A DNA stretch of 64,000 nt from CAZOVB01 sp964583095 (GTDB taxonomy: Bacteria > Planctomycetota > Phycisphaerae > SM23-33). Positions within the stretch are counted from its first letter, which is position 1; the number at the start of each line of letters is the position of its first letter. The notes under the pieces were generated by a model. The model did no database searches, was not told the DNA's origin, and saw only the letters and a program-made list of their open reading frames with translations. The DNA lies in the NCBI GenBank assembly GCA_964583095.1, contig CAZOVB010000015.1, positions 26,438 through 90,437 on the forward strand, read 5' to 3'. This document shows, piece by piece, positions 16,482 through 24,523 of this stretch. Made by a program: the position numbers and the translations under genes.

Positions 16482-18728
16482 GTGGACTACCTGGCAGAGC
16501 TCAACGAACCGCAAAAACAAGCCGTCAGCCACGTGGAAGGGCCTCTGCTGGTCCTGGCCGGGGCAGGCTCGGGCAAAACACGCGTCATCACACGGCGGGT
16601 GGCCCACCTGGTCCAGAGCGGGGTGGCGCCGTGGAATATTCTGGCGATCACCTTTACCAACAAGGCCGCGGGTGAGCTGGCCCGGCGCGTGGAGGAACTG
16701 GGCGTCTCCAGGGGCGTAACCTGCTGTACATTCCACAGCTTGTGTGCAAGGCTGCTTCGGGAATTCGCCGAAAGGACCGGTCTGAAGCACAACTATTCGA
16801 TCTACGACCGCGACGATCAGCTTCGCCTGACCAAGCAGGCCGCCGACGAACTGAATATCAGCGACTACCGCCCCGCCCAGTTGCACGGGACGATCTCCAA
16901 CGCCAAGAACGAGCTCAAGACCGCCGGTGAGTACGCCTCCCAGGCCCAGGGGCGATACCAGCAGGCCGTGGCGGAGGTCTACAAGAAGTACGAAAAGGTA
17001 CTGCGGGACAACAACGCCCTGGATTTCGACGACCTGCTGATGCGGATGGCCTTTCTGCTGCGGGATGAGCCGGAGATCCGAAAGGTTCTCTCCGACCGCT
17101 ATCGCTACGTCCTGGTCGATGAATACCAGGACACCAACCGCGCGCAGTACATCCTGGCCCACGGAATCGCCATGGATCACGAGAACATCTGCGTTACCGG
17201 CGATCCGGACCAGAGCATCTACGCCTGGCGGGGGGCGGACATACGCAACATCCTGGAGTTCGAGGCGGATTATCCCAATGCCCGGGTGATCCGGCTGGAG
17301 GAGAACTATCGCTCCCGGGCGCCGATTCTCCAGGCGGCCGGCACGCTGATCGGCCACAACAGCCGGCGGAAGGAAAAAAAGCTCTTCACCCGCAAGGAAG
17401 GCGGGGAGGATGTGCAGGTCATCTATGTCGAAGGCGACCGGGACGAGGCGGACCTCGTGGCCAAGGAGGTCCGGCGACACGTGGACAATGGCGGGCGCTA
17501 CGACGATGTGGCCATCTTCTACCGCGTCAACAGCCTCTCCAGGCGGCTGGAAGAGCGCCTGCTGGCCGGCAGCACGCCCTACCAGGTGGCCCGGGGAACC
17601 GAGTTCTACAATCGTCGGATCATCAAGGACATCCTGGCCTACCTTCGGACGATCGCCAACGCCGACGATACACTCAGTTGCCTGAGGATCATCAACACCC
17701 CCAGCCGGGGCATCGGGCAGGTGACGGTCGGCAAGATCACCCAGCAGGCCGCCCAGACGGGCCAGAACCTGCTTGAAGTCTGCCGGGACCCGGGCCAGAT
17801 CGGCCTGAAGGGCGCCTCGGCCAAGTCGGTCAAGGGCTTTTCCGAGATGATCGGGTCTCTGGTCCAGGCCGCGGGAGAAAAGAGCGTCCGGGAACTGATC
17901 GAGAAGGTGGTCTCAGCCTCGGGGCTGGAGGAATCCTTGTCGGAAGACAGCGAAGACAACCGCCAGGACCGCTCGAATATCGACGAACTGATCACCGCCG
18001 CGGCGGAATTCGACGATACCCACCCGGGAGGCACGCTGGCTGACTACCTGCAGATGATCAGCCTGGTTAGCGATATCGACCATTTCGAGGGGGCCACCGG
18101 AGCCGTGACGCTGATGACCCTCCACGGGGCCAAGGGGCTGGAGTTCCCGGTGGTGTTTGTGATCGGCTGCGAGGAAGGGCTCCTGCCCTTTGTCCGGGGA
18201 GATTCCCAGGCCGAGAGTTGGCAGAGCCCCCAGATCAGCCGGGAGCAGATGGAAGAAGAGCGTCGCCTGGCGTTTGTCGGGATGACCCGGGCCAAAGAGA
18301 AGCTTATCCTGACCTGCTGCCGCAGCCGGATGGTCCGCGGTCGGACGCGGAGCCAGACGGCCTCGCCGTTTTTGAACGAGATCGGCCAGGAGGGAATCCA
18401 CGTTGTGGACCAGACGGCGGGGATGTACGAGAGCACCTTCCGCAAGCTCGAGGGGCGTCGGCGGGGCGGCTTTTACGAGGAATCCGATCTGCGGGCCCAG
18501 ATCGAACAGATGGAGGATGCTTCGTTCAGCCAGGCCGAGGAATCCTTCCCGCCGGAGTATCAGTATCTCAAGCCAGGCTGCGGGGTGTATCATTCCAAGT
18601 TCGGGCTGGGCAAGGTGGCGGCGATCTCCGGGGCCTGGCCCGAGACGCGCGTGGACGTGATCTTCCAGCAACTGGGCAAAAAGCGCCTGGTCCTGGCCCA
18701 GGCGAACCTGGAGATGGTGGAGGGCTGA
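16482..18728 (+). CDS. pcrA: UvrD/PcrA-type 3'-5' DNA helicase
   Basis: 748 residues, starting at GTG 16482 with GGAGAAGG six bases upstream. All superfamily 1A helicase motifs are present: Q-motif LNEPQKQAV, motif I AGAGSGKTR, Ia FTNKAAGEL, II VDEYQDTN, III GDPDQSIYAWRGA, IV EENYRS, V TLHGAKGLEFPVVF and VI ERRLAFVGMTRAKEKL. The length suits PcrA/UvrD (about 720-760), and the C-terminal tail resembles the PcrA Tudor-like region (GVYHSKFGLGKVAAIS). It unwinds DNA in nucleotide excision and mismatch repair and displaces proteins from DNA. It is monocistronic and convergent with the zinc-ribbon gene. The frame remains open upstream to 16209, but that stretch overlaps the divergent HTH gene and contains the promoter. 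Confidence 0.93.
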   Translation: MDYLAELNEPQKQAVSHVEGPLLVLAGAGSGKTRVITRRVAHLVQSGVAPWNILAITFTNKAAGELARRVEELGVSRGVTCCTFHSLCARLLREFAERTGLKHNYSIYDRDDQLRLTKQAADELNISDYRPAQLHGTISNAKNELKTAGEYASQAQGRYQQAVAEVYKKYEKVLRDNNALDFDDLLMRMAFLLRDEPEIRKVLSDRYRYVLVDEYQDTNRAQYILAHGIAMDHENICVTGDPDQSIYAWRGADIRNILEFEADYPNARVIRLEENYRSRAPILQAAGTLIGHNSRRKEKKLFTRKEGGEDVQVIYVEGDRDEADLVAKEVRRHVDNGGRYDDVAIFYRVNSLSRRLEERLLAGSTPYQVARGTEFYNRRIIKDILAYLRTIANADDTLSCLRIINTPSRGIGQVTVGKITQQAAQTGQNLLEVCRDPGQIGLKGASAKSVKGFSEMIGSLVQAAGEKSVRELIEKVVSASGLEESLSEDSEDNRQDRSNIDELITAAAEFDDTHPGGTLADYLQMISLVSDIDHFEGATGAVTLMTLHGAKGLEFPVVFVIGCEEGLLPFVRGDSQAESWQSPQISREQMEEERRLAFVGMTRAKEKLILTCCRSRMVRGRTRSQTASPFLNEIGQEGIHVVDQTAGMYESTFRKLEGRRRGGFYEESDLRAQIEQMEDASFSQAEESFPPEYQYLKPGCGVYHSKFGLGKVAAISGAWPETRVDVIFQQLGKKRLVLAQANLEMVEG

Positions 18729-18797
18729 CGGGCGGTCCGAGCGAATGAAACGATTCTTCTCGCGTTACGCTGCGACTAACGAAGGCGATTCTTCTGT

Positions 18798-19670
18798 CTA
18801 GATTTTGTGGCCCATGCCGTTTCGGATTGCGGCGGCGGCCCCGAAGCCCGAGAAGATCAGCAGAATCGCCCAGTCCTCCTCCCTGTGCATCCAGAAATCC
18901 CAGAAGTTGGCTTCGGCCAGGGCTTTCTCCTCATCGTACTCCGGATACGAAAGCGTGCCGGGGGCAACCCCTTGGAAGAACGCTTTGTCGTTCTCGTATT
19001 TCTGCCGCAGGATCTCCTTGCCCTCTCCAAAGTGCAGGAATCCGTAGTAACTGCCGTAGGTGGCCAGAAAGATCCCGCACACGGCGACGGAAGCAGCCAG
19101 GAGTCCGACGCGAAAACAGGGCCGATCCGTCGCCGCCTTGGCGCCCTGCCCGGCCAGGATGCCGATGATCAATGCGAGGAACCCGAATTCGTAGCCGGCA
19201 AACGTGGCTACCAGAATCCAGGCAACCACGCCCAGCAGCGAGGCTCCCGCAGCGGAGATGAGAACCGCCCCCGGCCGGGTCCGCCCCTTTTCGCCCTTGG
19301 GCTCAGCGGGCGAGGCGTCAGGCTTTTCGCGCTTTTTCGCCTTGGCCTGGTAGGGGTTCCGGTCTTCCTCCCGCTCCACGACGGTTTTCTGCTTTCGGCC
19401 CGTCTTGAGGTCGGTTCCGCAGGCGACGCAGATCCGATCGCCCGTTTCGATGCTCTCGCCACAGGTGGGACAATGCCCCTCCTGTCCGATCAGGCTGGGG
19501 GCCCGCGTTTCCACCCCGGCCAAGGCGGCCAAGTTCAGCCCGTCATCGGACGTTTCTTCAAGAGGTACAATGCGAAAAACCTGTTTGCACTTCGGGCATC
19601 GGCCTTTTTTTCCCGAAGTAGCCTCCGGAACGTTCAGAATGCTCTCACACTGATCGCACTGAGTCTTCAT
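18798..19670 (-). CDS. Zinc-ribbon membrane protein of unknown function
   Basis: 290 residues from ATG 19670 (MKTQCDQCESILNVPE), with GGGA upstream. It has two cytoplasmic zinc ribbons at the N-terminus: CDQCESIL...CPKCKQVF (MJ0042-like, residues ~5-30) and HCPTCGESI...CVACGTDL (about 67-92). A charged linker rich in Lys/Glu follows (about 95-135), then three or four membrane helices (about 136-160, 165-180, 190-210 and near the C-terminus). Similar 'zinc finger plus transmembrane' proteins are frequent in Planctomycetota, but I know of no defined role. Convergent with the helicase gene and not in an obvious operon. Confidence 0.7.
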   Translation of the reverse strand: MKTQCDQCESILNVPEATSGKKGRCPKCKQVFRIVPLEETSDDGLNLAALAGVETRAPSLIGQEGHCPTCGESIETGDRICVACGTDLKTGRKQKTVVEREEDRNPYQAKAKKREKPDASPAEPKGEKGRTRPGAVLISAAGASLLGVVAWILVATFAGYEFGFLALIIGILAGQGAKAATDRPCFRVGLLAASVAVCGIFLATYGSYYGFLHFGEGKEILRQKYENDKAFFQGVAPGTLSYPEYDEEKALAEANFWDFWMHREEDWAILLIFSGFGAAAAIRNGMGHKI

Positions 19671-19837
19671 TGAAGAATCCCTTTCCCGTTTTCCCGTTGA
19701 CGACAAAGTGCGACAGATGCCGACTTCATCCGGACCTGGTTCCGACTGCCCTCGATAGCCAATGCTACCTCGAACGGCCCATCAGGCAAGCGAGAAACAG
19801 GCTCGATGCCGCAAAAGTCTGTCAACGGCGGCGGCGA

Positions 19838-20893
19838 TCAGGTCGCGGCGCCCAGTCCGGGGCAGTGCTCGCGCATGCGGTCGAAGAGGGGGCGGGCCTG
19901 GTCGGGGTTGCCGGCGATGTTGAGCAGGATGCTTGTCCGGTCGGAGGCAGCGTCCAGGGCGGCGAGCATGCGCTGCTCGCTCTGGTAGCCGTACATGTAG
20001 ACCTTCTCGGGCATCAGATGGATCAGCGGGCCGGGGCCTTGCTCGAAGATCGCCGGGTTGATGCCGCGCAGATCCGGGATCTTCTTCCACGATTCGTACT
20101 GATGCTGGGCCGCTGCACAGCAGTGCATGAACAGGCCACCGAAGTCGTGGCTGAGCCTTTCGAGACTCGGCAGGGCGAAGCGCTCGAACATGTCGGTGGA
20201 GATGATGCCGATCTCATCCTCGCTGAGCCAGCAGCCAAGCTCGGGCGGTGCCCAGGTATAGGGGCAATGGCAAAGGTTGACGTTGGGCAGGCGTTTCTTG
20301 AGCTCGGCCAGGAAGTCCCAGAGCAGCTTGTGGGTTTTTTCGACCAGTCGCAGGACGGCATCGGGCTCTTCCATCAGGGCGATGAGCAGGTCTTCCTTGT
20401 TCCAGATGATGGCCGCGATTCCGAAGGGGCTCTGGATGTCGGGGACGCTGATGGGTGCCTCGGGGCCCAGTCGCAGGGCGAGTTTTTCAGCCAGTTGGAA
20501 GTATCGCCGGATCGGCAGGGCATCCAGCGTGGGCTGGGCCAGGGCGTCGGCCTCGGCGGCGGTGGTGACGATGGGCCTGGCCACGGCGTTGCCCCCGTGG
20601 CTGTACTGATGGAAGGGACAGCCGAAGGCGGCGGCGAAAAACCCCGTGGTGCCACAGAGGTTGGCGTAGGGGACGGCGTCGTCGTCGAACTGCTCGCTCT
20701 GGGTGCACTTCCAGGCGTAGTCCTCTTCGTAGAAGGCCAGCCAATCCTCCACGGGTCGATCGGTGCAGACGGCGTAGTCGCCTTCTCTGAGGTGCCATGG
20801 CCGCGGGCCGTCGTAGATCAGGATGCGCCCGACGCGTCTGTGGGAGAAGACGTCGGCGAGCAGTTGCCGGTTGCGTTGTGTGCGCTGGTTCAT
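19838..20893 (-). CDS. Uroporphyrinogen decarboxylase (UroD/MtaA)-superfamily protein
   Basis: 351 residues, with GGGAG five bases before the ATG. It has the UroD-like TIM-barrel pattern but is distant from HemE. Recognisable pieces are PISVPDIQSPFGIAAIIW, LMEEPDAVLRLVEKTHKLLWDF, and the putative metal-site region GLFMHCCAAAQHQYESW (His257, Cys258-Cys259), which keeps the cysteine ligand that the other UroD-like protein here (at 10616) lacks. Such proteins may act as corrinoid-dependent methyltransferases or demethylases. No corrinoid protein gene is nearby. It is divergent from an AraC regulator at 21016, the same arrangement as at 9727/10616. Function is uncertain beyond the superfamily. 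Confidence 0.7.
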   Translation of the reverse strand: MNQRTQRNRQLLADVFSHRRVGRILIYDGPRPWHLREGDYAVCTDRPVEDWLAFYEEDYAWKCTQSEQFDDDAVPYANLCGTTGFFAAAFGCPFHQYSHGGNAVARPIVTTAAEADALAQPTLDALPIRRYFQLAEKLALRLGPEAPISVPDIQSPFGIAAIIWNKEDLLIALMEEPDAVLRLVEKTHKLLWDFLAELKKRLPNVNLCHCPYTWAPPELGCWLSEDEIGIISTDMFERFALPSLERLSHDFGGLFMHCCAAAQHQYESWKKIPDLRGINPAIFEQGPGPLIHLMPEKVYMYGYQSEQRMLAALDAASDRTSILLNIAGNPDQARPLFDRMREHCPGLGAAT

Positions 20894-20948
20894 GGGGGCT
20901 CCCTGGCAGTTGCCGGAAATGGTCGCGATTGGTTATGATGATGTCCCG

Positions 20949-20976
20949 AGGATACCCCACACAGATAAAGTGTAAA
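20949..20976 (-). promoter_or_regulatory. Candidate promoter for the second UroD-like gene
   Basis: On the minus strand: TTTACA (20976-20971), a 16-base spacer, and TATCCT (20954-20949), about 55 bases upstream of the ATG at 20893. It sits in the 122-base region shared with the divergent AraC gene, so that regulator probably acts here. Confidence 0.4.
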
Positions 20977-21015
20977 TGGCAATTGGGATCAATGAGATGT
21001 CAAAAGTGATCAAGC

Positions 21016-21843
21016 ATGTCCTACTTCGATGACTTGGAATTCATCGCCGCCGACGAGGACCCTTGTTGCCGCGCGGTAATCAACCAGCGTTTCGAGGGGA
21101 TGTACAACCTTCAACTGGCAGCGGCGGGCAAGCTCTGGCTGGGGGTCGACCAGGCCCCGGAGGTCCTGCTGGAGGGGCCCGCGGTGTTCTGGCACGACCC
21201 GCGCTTCGGGTATCGTTACCGGCCGGCCGACGGTCGGGGATGGCATCACCTGTGGGTGACGTTCCGGGGCGTGCGGGCCGGGCGGATCCTGCGTGAGGGG
21301 TTCCTGGGCCTCTCGGAGAGCCATGCCCTGGCGCTGGGCCAGGCCGAGGGCGTGTCGCTGCTCCAGACGATGCGACAACTGGTTCGGGAGGTGAAGGATC
21401 CGAAGGACAGGCCGGGCCCTCGCTGCGCGGCGCTGCTGGAGATGCTCCTGGCCCAGACGCTGGAAGCCAGGGGACGTGGCCCGCAGGATCCGCGGTCGGC
21501 CAGGTTGCAAGCCCTGGGCAAAGCCCTGCGGGCCGAGCCGTTTGACCCGTGGGATTTCCGGTTCCAGGCCCGGCGGATGCACCTGTCCTACAGTCACTTC
21601 CGCCGGCTGTTTCGGCAGATGCACGGCCAGTCTCCGCACCAGTTCCTGCTGGACGCGCGGATGCGCAGGGGGGCCTGGCTGCTGGCTTCGACGCCTTGGC
21701 AGGTCAAGCGCATCGCCCGTCACTGCGGATACGAGCCGGGCCAGTTCTCCAAGCTCTTTCGCAAGCGGATGGGGCTCTGGCCGATGCAGTATCGTCGAGC
21801 TTTCCCCACGCGGTGCCGGGACAATCAGGCCAAGGAGGACTGA
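21016..21843 (+). CDS. AraC-family transcriptional regulator
   Basis: 275 residues. The N-terminal ~155 residues form a ligand-binding cupin-like domain (LQLAAAGKLWLGVDQAP, then GPAVFWHDPRFGYRYRP). The C-terminal part has both AraC helix-turn-helix units: FQARRMHLSYSHFRRLFRQMHGQSP and VKRIARHCGYEPGQFSKLFRKRMG. The ATG at 21016 lacks a clear ribosome site. Divergent from the UroD-like gene at 19838-20893 and likely its regulator. Its 3' end overlaps the end of the convergent isomerase gene by 19 bases, if the sequence joined across the nearby N gap is correct. Confidence 0.87.
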   Translation: MSYFDDLEFIAADEDPCCRAVINQRFEGMYNLQLAAAGKLWLGVDQAPEVLLEGPAVFWHDPRFGYRYRPADGRGWHHLWVTFRGVRAGRILREGFLGLSESHALALGQAEGVSLLQTMRQLVREVKDPKDRPGPRCAALLEMLLAQTLEARGRGPQDPRSARLQALGKALRAEPFDPWDFRFQARRMHLSYSHFRRLFRQMHGQSPHQFLLDARMRRGAWLLASTPWQVKRIARHCGYEPGQFSKLFRKRMGLWPMQYRRAFPTRCRDNQAKED

Positions 21844-22340
21844 ACTTTCTGCCTCAGGGCCCTGAGGCTCTCTTCCGGGCCTCCGGGCAGNNNNNNNNNN
21901 NNNNNNNNNNNNNNNNNNNNNNNNNNNNNNNNNNNNNNNNNNNNNNNNNNNNNNNNNNNNNNNNNNNNNNNNNNNNNNNNNNNNNNNNNNTCTTCCACCT
22001 TGTAGCCGGGGTAGAAGCCGGCGACCTGGATGTTCAGATCCTTCAGCAGCCGGGCGATGGCCAGAGCCTGGGCGAGGCGCTTTTTGACGGTTGCGTCGCT
22101 GCGGTCGTAGGTGGCCGGCAGGCCGCAGTTCAGAGCGACCGGCTGGAGCTGGTGCTTGTCCAGCAGGCCTGCGATCCGGTCGCGCTGGGCGTCGTAGTCC
22201 CGGGCCAGGGCTTCGAGGCTGACGTGCTCCCATTGGGGGATGCAGATCAGATCCACGCAGGAAAAGTCCAGTTTTCGCACCTGTGCAAGGGCGGAGTCGA
22301 GATCGGTTTTAAAGGCGCTGGTGCTGCATGCGATGGCCAT
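21825..22340 (-). CDS. Sugar phosphate isomerase/epimerase (xylose isomerase-like TIM barrel), interrupted by N gap
   Basis: The 5' part (22340 to 21991) encodes about 117 residues of an AP-endonuclease-2/xylose-isomerase-like barrel: MAIACSTSAFKTDLDSAL, then FSCVDLICIPQW and ALNCGLPATYDR. An AAAGGA ribosome site precedes the ATG. The 100-base N gap then removes the catalytic middle. After the gap a short tail (LPGGPEESLRALRQ) to the stop at 21825 is plausible for the end of such a protein, but frame continuity cannot be trusted because the true gap length is unknown. A normal family member is 250-300 residues, so roughly 400 bases are probably missing. It lies 19 bases after the Gfo/Idh/MocA gene in the same operon. 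Confidence 0.65.
   Translation of the reverse strand: MAIACSTSAFKTDLDSALAQVRKLDFSCVDLICIPQWEHVSLEALARDYDAQRDRIAGLLDKHQLQPVALNCGLPATYDRSDATVKKRLAQALAIARLLKDLNIQVAGFYPGYKVEXXXXXXXXXXXXXXXXXXXXXXXXXXXXXXXXXXLPGGPEESLRALRQKVQSSLA
21891..21990. other. Assembly gap (100 N)
   Basis: A run of exactly 100 N, the usual scaffold placeholder, so the real distance is unknown. It falls within the minus-strand isomerase gene, just after the end of the AraC gene. Confidence 0.99.
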
Positions 22341-22359
22341 TGGGTGTCCTTTCTGTTGG

Positions 22360-23481
22360 TTACAACTGGCCGGCCTCGACCATCAGCTCCAGGGGGAAGC
22401 GGTCCTGGTCGATGGGGGGCGCAAGTCGCTTTCGCAGGCGGGCGGATTCATAGATGCCGATGAGGATCTCGAAGTTCTTCAGCGCGATCCGCCCGGACAT
22501 GGGATGTTCGCCGCCGTCTTCGAGGACCTCTGCCAGCAGGTCGTATCCGCGGGGGATTCCCCCCGGTGCATGAGCCGGGGTGGCGACTTGGCGCCAGAGG
22601 CCCTGGGAGTCATCGGTCTCCACCGGCTTGCTGGGGTAGCCGTGCGCATCGGCCTGGAGAGGTCCACCGCGACGGTCGGTGATGAACAGATTGGGCGGTT
22701 TGTCGCCCGGGCGCCACAGCCTGCCCAACTGTCCGAAAATCTCATAGTCCTGGTAGATCCGATGTTCCAGGCGCATGTCCCCGGAGAACAGCTCCACCCG
22801 TGGCCCGTTTTTCATCTGCCAGGAGGCGATGGCGCCGGTCTCAACGACATGGCCGTACCGCATGCCGGGAGGGTCCTTTCGGCCGGGTTTGGACTGCTCC
22901 TGGGCCTGCAGGTCGCGGTGGACCTGTCCCATGACCCAGTCGAAGTCGGGATCGCCGAAAAGGAACTGGATGCTGTCGATGGCGTGCGTGGCGTCGGAGA
23001 GGACATCGCCGGCGGAGTTGGCGCGGACGACCTCGACAGGTCCCAGGCTGCCCTGCCGGATGAGCTTCCGGGCGGCTGCCAGGTCGGGGCCGATTCGCCG
23101 CTGGTGGTTGACGACCAGGACCACGTCGTTCTCATCGCAGGCGTGGACCATGCGGCGAGCGTCTGCGAGATTGGTGGCCATGGGCTTTTCGCAGTAAACG
23201 GCGCGGACGCCGGCGCGGGCGGCCTGGATCGTCAAGGACGCGTGGGTGTCGTTGGCGGTGCAGATGGCTGCGACGTCGGGCTTGACCTTCTCGAGCATCT
23301 GCTGGAAGTCATCGAAGGGTTTGGTTCCGGCGGCCTGGGCGACCGTCTGTGCCCGCTGGGGGTCGATATCGCAGACGCCCTGGAGATCGTAGGCCGGGGC
23401 CTTTTGGAGGATGGCGGCCTGGTTCTTGCCCATGCCGCCGCAGCCTGCCAGGACGGCTCGTAAGGGTTTGGGGTTGCTCAT
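22360..23481 (-). CDS. Gfo/Idh/MocA-family NAD(P)-dependent oxidoreductase
   Basis: 373 residues from ATG 23481; the frame is open to 23790, but that part belongs to the upstream gene in another frame. The N-terminal Rossmann motif is LRAVLAGCGGMGKNQAAIL, and the family's EKP motif is AVYCEKPMATNL (about residue 100). The C-terminal alpha/beta domain has NHQRRIGPDL and DVLSDATHAIDSIQFLFG, the latter placing the usual D-x-x-x-H near the active site. Members oxidise or reduce hydroxyls of sugars, inositols and related compounds. The gene starts in an ATGA overlap with the upstream isomerase gene and is followed by a second isomerase, a trio often seen in 3-keto-sugar or inositol catabolism (inference). 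Confidence 0.87.
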   Translation of the reverse strand: MSNPKPLRAVLAGCGGMGKNQAAILQKAPAYDLQGVCDIDPQRAQTVAQAAGTKPFDDFQQMLEKVKPDVAAICTANDTHASLTIQAARAGVRAVYCEKPMATNLADARRMVHACDENDVVLVVNHQRRIGPDLAAARKLIRQGSLGPVEVVRANSAGDVLSDATHAIDSIQFLFGDPDFDWVMGQVHRDLQAQEQSKPGRKDPPGMRYGHVVETGAIASWQMKNGPRVELFSGDMRLEHRIYQDYEIFGQLGRLWRPGDKPPNLFITDRRGGPLQADAHGYPSKPVETDDSQGLWRQVATPAHAPGGIPRGYDLLAEVLEDGGEHPMSGRIALKNFEILIGIYESARLRKRLAPPIDQDRFPLELMVEAGQL

Positions 23482-24311
23482 GAGCGGGCCTCGGGAAGCG
23501 TGCGGATGAAATCCCAGCTTTGCTTGAGGCACTCCCAGGCGTCCATGCCCTCCTTGGGCGGTATCATCTCCCACTGGAGGATCAGGCCGGGCGGGTTGGG
23601 GGCCAGTTGGATCAGATCCTGGTAGATCTGGCCGAGCCCGACGTGGCCCGAGCCGAGGGGGCAGCCTTCGAGGACGAACTTGAGCTCCTTGGGGTCCGGG
23701 TGCACGAGATGATCTTTCAGATGCGTCCCGATGGTATAAGGGGCGGCCTGGCGACAGGCTGGGATCGGTTCTTCCCCGATCAGAAAACAATTGCCTGTAT
23801 CCAGGAAGATGCCCAGATGCTCGACGCGCTTGCAGAGCTCGACCAGATCCCCACAGTAGTAGTCGCCGTGATTCTCGATGCCCAGGGGCCTGTTCAGTTC
23901 GTGGCAGCCCTTTGCCAGGGGCCCGCAGACGGTTGCGAGAAGATCCATCTGCTCTTCCAGGCTTGGAGATTCCATGAACCGGTGTACCGGACCGGCGCAG
24001 AAGGTGACGATCGGGCAGCGGATCAAGTCGCCGAAAGTGTCCAGGTCCTTGAGGAACTCGTCGGTCTTGCGCTGGAGGGTCTCCAGGTCGTCGCGGAAGA
24101 AGCGGTGGTAGAGATGGGCGCTCAACTGAAGGTCGTGGTCGGCCACGAAGCGGGCGATCCGGTCGCGCCGCTCGGGATCCTGTAATTCGGTCAATGAGAT
24201 GCTCGTGGAGGCAAAGCCGTTCGCGGCCATGAACTCCAGTTTGCGGAAGGTCTGGTCGCCTTTCCAGATTTCGAATTCACCCGGGAAGACACCTGCATAG
24301 CCCCAGATCAT
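23478..24311 (-). CDS. Sugar phosphate isomerase/epimerase (xylose isomerase-like TIM barrel)
   Basis: 277 residues from ATG 24311, with GGAG seven bases upstream; the open frame to 24398 is not needed. It has the typical metal-site pattern of the family: Glu in PLGIENHGDYY (about residue 150), GIFLDTGNCFLIGE (Asp/Asn-type ligand), then GTHLKDHL (His) and ILQWEMIPP (Glu). This complete set of likely ligands suggests an active enzyme. Members isomerise or epimerise sugars or inosose-like compounds. It is translationally coupled to the Gfo/Idh/MocA gene downstream and lies about 210 bases after the GH116 gene. Confidence 0.82.
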   Translation of the reverse strand: MIWGYAGVFPGEFEIWKGDQTFRKLEFMAANGFASTSISLTELQDPERRDRIARFVADHDLQLSAHLYHRFFRDDLETLQRKTDEFLKDLDTFGDLIRCPIVTFCAGPVHRFMESPSLEEQMDLLATVCGPLAKGCHELNRPLGIENHGDYYCGDLVELCKRVEHLGIFLDTGNCFLIGEEPIPACRQAAPYTIGTHLKDHLVHPDPKELKFVLEGCPLGSGHVGLGQIYQDLIQLAPNPPGLILQWEMIPPKEGMDAWECLKQSWDFIRTLPEARS

Positions 24312-24523
24312 GGGCAAGCTCCGTTCCCGCCAAGGAGGAAGGGTTTCTGTGCTCCCGCCAGCGGACGGGTCGCTGAAGGGCGCGGATTTCACGACCAACC
24401 CACTATGCCAGAACCTGCGGGGCTTTCAACGGGAGAAGTGGTTTTTCGAGGAAAAACGTTCATCCCGCATCCGAATAAACCTTCTCCGCCTTGAGCCGGA
24501 CGCCTGGGCACCGGCACGTGGGC

